Source: Streptomyces sp. JJ38 (GTDB lineage: Bacteria > Actinomycetota > Actinomycetes > Streptomycetales > Streptomycetaceae). Taken from it: 39,666 nucleotides of DNA. Below the pieces are notes generated by a model. That model did no database searches, was not told the DNA's origin, and worked only from the letters and a program-made list of their open reading frames with translations. Made by a program: the position numbers and the translations under genes. The stretch lies in assembly GCF_019303475.1 (NCBI RefSeq), contig NZ_JABLSI010000035.1:57646-97311 (forward strand), written 5' to 3'. How positions within the stretch are numbered: the first letter of the stretch is position 1; every line of letters begins with the position of its first letter. Positions 37,015 to 39,666 of this stretch are shown here, piece by piece.

Positions 37015-38037
37015 TCAGTGGCAGCCGCAGCTGCGGCGGACGACGAGCGCCGAGGGGAACTGGCGCAGCCGCTCGCGCCGGTTGCCGAGCAGGCGGGGCG
37101 CCTCGTCCAGCACGAGGTCCACGGCCGCCCGGGCCATGCCGGAGCGGTCGGAGGCCACCGTTGTCAGCGGAGGATCGGTGAGCGCCGCCTCCTTGACGTC
37201 GTCGAACCCGGCGACGGCCAGCTCCCCCGGGACGTCGATCCGCAGCTCGCGCGCGGCGCGCAGCACCCCGATGGCCTGGTCGTCCGTCGCGCACACGATC
37301 GCGGGCGGCCGGTCGGGCCCGGCCAGCAACGAGAGGGCGACCTCGTAGGCGTCGTAGCGGTTGTAGGGCGCCTGGAAGAGGCGGCCCTCGGTGGAGCACC
37401 CGGCTTCCCGCATGGCGCGACGCCAGCCCTCGACGTGGTCGGTGACCGGGTCGCCCACGACGGGCGTCGTCTCGACACCGCCGAGGCAGGCCACGTACGG
37501 GTGCCCGTGCTCCAGCAGGTGCCGGGTGGCCAGGTGGGCGCCGCCCACGTCGTCGGTGACGACGGCGACGTCCTCGATCGCCTCGGGCCGCCGGTGCAGC
37601 AGCACGACCCGGGCGTCCCACGCCTCGATCTCCGCGGCGGCGTGCTCGCTGGGACCCTGGCTGACCAGGATCAGCCCGGCCACCCGCATCCCGAGGAACG
37701 CCCGGAGATAGTGGACCTCGCGCTCGTCCAGGTAATCCGAGTTACCGACGAGTACCATCTTGCCGCGCTCGGCCGCGGCGCGTTCGACGGCGTGCGCCAT
37801 CTCCGCGAAGAAGGGCTGCCGGGCGTCCGGGACGATCATGCCTATGAGGTCGGTGCGGCGGGAGGCCATCGCCTGCGCGACCCGGTCGGGCCGGTACCCC
37901 AGCTCGTTGATCGCCGCGAGGACGCGCTCACGGGTGGCGGGCGCCACCGGACGGGGACCGTTGTTGATCACGTAGCTGACAACCGCGGTCGACGTACCCG
38001 CCAGTCGTGCCACATCGTCCCGCGTCACCTTCGCCAC
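37015..38037 (-). CDS. LacI-family transcriptional regulator
   Basis: A 340-residue regulator. The N-terminal VTRDDVARLAGTSTAVVSYVINNGPRPVAPATRERVLAAINELGYRPDRVAQAMASRRTDLIG is a complete LacI DNA-binding and hinge region. The effector domain follows (IGMIVPDARQPFFAEMAHAVERAA, VVTDDVGGAHLATRHLLEHGH, ATDDQAIGVLRAARELRIDVPGELAVAGFDD). It ends in an unusual CGCH tail. The GTG at 38037 is chosen because the HTH begins three residues later and a TAGACT box lies seven bases upstream (leaderless). No sugar genes are adjacent, so the effector is unknown; it lies just downstream of glnR on the same strand. Confidence 0.92.
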   Translation of the reverse strand: MAKVTRDDVARLAGTSTAVVSYVINNGPRPVAPATRERVLAAINELGYRPDRVAQAMASRRTDLIGMIVPDARQPFFAEMAHAVERAAAERGKMVLVGNSDYLDEREVHYLRAFLGMRVAGLILVSQGPSEHAAAEIEAWDARVVLLHRRPEAIEDVAVVTDDVGGAHLATRHLLEHGHPYVACLGGVETTPVVGDPVTDHVEGWRRAMREAGCSTEGRLFQAPYNRYDAYEVALSLLAGPDRPPAIVCATDDQAIGVLRAARELRIDVPGELAVAGFDDVKEAALTDPPLTTVASDRSGMARAAVDLVLDEAPRLLGNRRERLRQFPSALVVRRSCGCH

Positions 38038-38044
38038 GGCGGGC

Positions 38045-38080
38045 AGTCTACGCGGGGTGACCGGCTCCCCGGTCACCCCG
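38045..38080 (-). promoter_or_regulatory. LacI-gene -10 box and 28-bp perfect inverted repeat
   Basis: TAGACT (38045-38050, minus strand) ends seven bases before the GTG of the LacI-type gene. Immediately upstream, CGGGGTGACCGG and its exact complement (38053-38064, 38069-38080) flank CTCC. The repeat lies past the glnR stop, so it can be the glnR terminator, an operator over the LacI-gene -35, or both. Confidence 0.6.
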
Positions 38081-38113
38081 TGCCCCGATCGTCACCGTCC
38101 GGGCACGGCACCC

Positions 38114-38893
38114 TCACTTGGGCCGGGACCGCGCGGCGTCCTTCGCGACCCGCTCGGCCTCCTCCGCGACGCTGGAGTCCTCGCCGCCGCCCTTGCGGCC
38201 CTGCTGGGGCTTCTTGTCCGTCTTCTCCGGGGTGACGAAGCGGTACCCCACGTTGCGCACGGTACCGATCAGCGACTCGTGCTCGGGGCCGAGCTTCGCC
38301 CGCAGCCGCCGCACGTGGACGTCCACGGTCCGGGTGCCGCCGAAGTAGTCGTAGCCCCACACCTCCTGCAGCAGCTGGGCCCGGGTGAAGACCCGGCCCG
38401 GGTGCTGGGCGAGGTACTTCAGCAGCTCGAACTCCTTGAAGGTCAGGTCGAGCACCCGGCCCTTGAGCTTGGCGCTGTAGGTGGCCTCGTCCACCGAGAG
38501 ATCGCCGTTGCGGATCTCCATCGGGCTGTCGTCCACCGTGAGCTGCATGCGGCCGAGCGCGAGCCGCAGCCGGGCCTCGACCTCGGCCGGTCCCGCCGTG
38601 TCCAGCAGGACGTCGTCGACCCCCCACTCCGCCGTCACGGCGGCGAGGCCGCCCTCGGTGACGATCAGGACCAGCGGGCAGCCCGGCCCGGTGGAGCGCA
38701 GGAGCTGGCACAGCGAGCGCACCTGGGGCAGGTCGCGGCGCCCGTCGACGAGGATGACGTCGGCCCCTGGGGTGTTGACCAGCGCGGGCCCCTCGGCGGG
38801 CGCGACGCGCACGTTGTGGAGGAGCAGGCCCAGGGCGGGCAGCACCTCCGTGGACGGCTGGAGGGCGTTGGTCAGGAGGAGAAGCGAGCTCAT
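38114..38893 (-). CDS. glnR: GlnR, global nitrogen-response regulator (OmpR-type, orphan)
   Basis: A 259-residue atypical response regulator controlling nitrogen assimilation (glnA, amtB and others). The receiver domain opens MSSLLLLTNALQPSTEVLPA, keeps Asp50 (VILVDGRRD) and lacks the usual extra acidic pocket, as known for GlnR. The winged helix is the most conserved part: SAKLKGRVLDLTFKEFELLKYLAQHPGRVFTRAQLLQEVWGYDYFGGTRTVDVHVRRLRAKLG. The Lys/Gly/Glu-rich tail is variable. The ATG at 38893 has AAGGA nine bases upstream. No cognate kinase is adjacent, as expected. Its leader carries a terminator-like hairpin (38952-38983). Confidence 0.96.
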   Translation of the reverse strand: MSSLLLLTNALQPSTEVLPALGLLLHNVRVAPAEGPALVNTPGADVILVDGRRDLPQVRSLCQLLRSTGPGCPLVLIVTEGGLAAVTAEWGVDDVLLDTAGPAEVEARLRLALGRMQLTVDDSPMEIRNGDLSVDEATYSAKLKGRVLDLTFKEFELLKYLAQHPGRVFTRAQLLQEVWGYDYFGGTRTVDVHVRRLRAKLGPEHESLIGTVRNVGYRFVTPEKTDKKPQQGRKGGGEDSSVAEEAERVAKDAARSRPK

Positions 38894-38951
38894 GAACGGT
38901 GAGTCCTTCCTCGGTCCCATCGAAGGCGTGGAGCGGGGGCCCGAAAGCACG

Positions 38952-39000
38952 AAAAGGACCCGGAGGCGACGTTGCCCGAGTCCTTCTGCCCTGAAGAATA
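38952..39000 (-). promoter_or_regulatory. glnR promoter and terminator-like leader hairpin
   Basis: On the minus strand TATTCT (38995-39000) is a good -10 box, predicting a start near 38988 and a ~95-base leader. The transcript begins almost at once with GGACTCGG (38983-38976), a 12-base loop and CCGGGTCC (38963-38956): eight pairs with one wobble, followed by four U (38955-38952). This has the form of an intrinsic terminator placed between promoter and glnR. The region from 39001 to 39260 otherwise holds only promoter sequence. Confidence 0.55.
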
Positions 39001-39201
39001 GCCCAAACCGACCCTGATGGCAGCGGTGTGTAGCGGATGCCACTCCGCGCGGACACGATGCGCTCCCGGTGCGCGGCATGCGCCTCCCCCGCCTCCACGT
39101 GCGCCCCCACCCGCCCCGCGGGGCGTCGCGGGGCCCGGCACGGTGGGGCGCGCTTCGCGGGGCCGGCCCCCGGCGGTGGCGGGCGCGGGAGCCTCCGGGA
39201 C

Positions 39202-39224
39202 GTGCCCCATGATGGGGGTGGCAC
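39202..39224. promoter_or_regulatory. Imperfect palindrome upstream of the MoaD/ThiS gene
   Basis: CCCCAT-G-ATGGGG lies inside an outer GTGC/GCAC pair, 37 bases before the MoaD/ThiS start. It is a possible operator. No clear -10 or -35 was found next to it. Confidence 0.35.
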
Positions 39225-39260
39225 ATCACACACCGGGCCGGCACCGCTGGGAGTCACGAC

Positions 39261-39530
39261 ATGTCCGCACAGGGAACCATCCGCTACTGGGCGGCGGCGA
39301 AAGCCGCTGCCGGGCTCGCGGAGGAGGGGTACGAGGCGGCCACCCTGGCCGAGGCACTGGACGCGGCCCGCGACCGGCACGCCGCCCGCCCCGAGTTCGC
39401 CCGCGTCCTGCGGCGCTGCTCGTTCCTCGTCGACGGCGACCCCGTGGGCACGCGTCCGCACGACGCCGTCCGGCTCACCCAGGGCGGCACCGTCGAGGTG
39501 CTGCCGCCGTTCGCCGGGGGGTCGCGGTGA
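39261..39530 (+). CDS. MoaD/ThiS-family ubiquitin-like sulfur carrier
   Basis: An 89-residue beta-grasp protein: TIRYWAAAKAAAGLAEEGYEAATLAEALDAARDR, a middle VLRRCSFLVDGDPVG, and the end VRLTQGGTVEVLPPFAGG. In this family the terminal Gly-Gly is adenylated and thiocarboxylated to donate sulfur for molybdopterin or thiamin. Here two residues (Ser-Arg) follow the Gly-Gly, because the stop is part of a GTGA overlap with the next gene. The carrier would need trimming or may not act as a classical donor. GGGAG lies about seven bases before the ATG. Confidence 0.9.
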   Translation: MSAQGTIRYWAAAKAAAGLAEEGYEAATLAEALDAARDRHAARPEFARVLRRCSFLVDGDPVGTRPHDAVRLTQGGTVEVLPPFAGGSR

Positions 39531-39666
39531 GCCAGCCCAGCGACTCCCACGGCCACCGGCGCCCCCGGCCGCCCGCGCGTCCCGCCCCCGCCCCCGCCCC
39601 CGCACCGGCCCCTGCCACGGGGTCCACGACGGCCTGGGGCGTGCCCGCCCAGCCCGGCGCCCCGGC
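39527..39666 (+). CDS. Start of an unrecognised Pro/Ala-rich protein (partial)
   Basis: A GTG at 39527 overlaps the MoaD/ThiS stop (GTGA) and opens a frame to the window end. The 46 visible residues begin SQPSDSHGH, followed by Arg/Pro and a run of alternating Pro and Ala (about 39585-39615), then ATGSTTAWGVPAQPGAP. This looks like a disordered N-terminal tail, as on many Streptomyces membrane or regulatory proteins. The family cannot be told from this part. Coupling to the MoaD/ThiS gene is clear. Confidence 0.7.
   Translation, partial: MSQPSDSHGHRRPRPPARPAPAPAPAPAPATGSTTAWGVPAQPGAP

Noticed and set aside
1..39666. CRISPR arrays, insertion sequences, or toxin-antitoxin pairs
   Set aside because: No spaced repeats, transposase motifs or paired small toxin-antitoxin genes were found. 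The repeats seen are short tandem or palindromic ones.

Overview
The window reads as chromosome of a high-GC actinomycete, almost certainly a Streptomyces. The evidence is very strong G/C bias at third codon positions, many GTG starts, two mycothiol genes (mshA, mshD), a near-textbook GlnR, a RepSA-type integrative element, TAGGCT/TANNNT -10 boxes and many genes with little or no 5' leader. No species is claimed. There are no rRNA, tRNA or CRISPR features.

Region 1 (1-5850) is the right-hand part of an actinomycete integrative (AICE, pSAM2-like) element. A leftward pair encodes an ABM-domain protein and an XRE-TPR regulator. A rightward, overlapping operon encodes a Cys-rich protein, an XRE protein with a degenerate PLD-like domain, a HUH replication initiator, an excisionase and a tyrosine integrase. 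The divergent promoter has a perfect palindrome filling its -35/-10 spacer. No transfer (TraB/FtsK-like) gene is in view, and no tRNA marks the right end, which abuts the gpmA terminator.

Region 2 (5861-9052) holds gpmA, a DUF72 gene and an MHS-type symporter.

Region 3 (9002-19136) is the most interesting part. Eight leftward genes are almost completely overlapped: a HAAT-type ABC importer (binding protein, two ATPases, two permeases), an alpha/beta hydrolase, a D-3-hydroxybutyrate dehydrogenase and a GAF-PucR regulator. A secreted short-chain polyhydroxyalkanoate (PHB) depolymerase with a C-terminal polymer-binding domain is divergent to them. The inferred job is to depolymerise external polyester, import the (oligo)hydroxybutyrate, hydrolyse it, oxidise it to acetoacetate and sense it. 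A palindromic operator candidate lies between the divergent units.

Region 4 (19137-25224) contains an ABM monooxygenase, a lipoprotein-Nudix pair, a secreted S33 tripeptidyl aminopeptidase with a 32-bp symmetric operator candidate, a LuxR-type regulator and a methyltransferase.

Region 5 (25225-33040) combines mycothiol and polyphosphate functions: ybjN-mshA, a divergent methyltransferase, the coupled ppk-CHAD-Nudix operon, and mshD.

Region 6 (33041-39666) contains a secreted 5'-nucleotidase, a SoxR/FMN-reductase divergon with a readable SoxR box, a DUF3515 gene, a LacI regulator, glnR (with a terminator-like leader), a MoaD/ThiS protein and the start of a Pro/Ala-rich gene. Redox (SoxR, mycothiol), phosphorus (ppk, 5'-nucleotidase) and nitrogen (GlnR) functions lie close together here.
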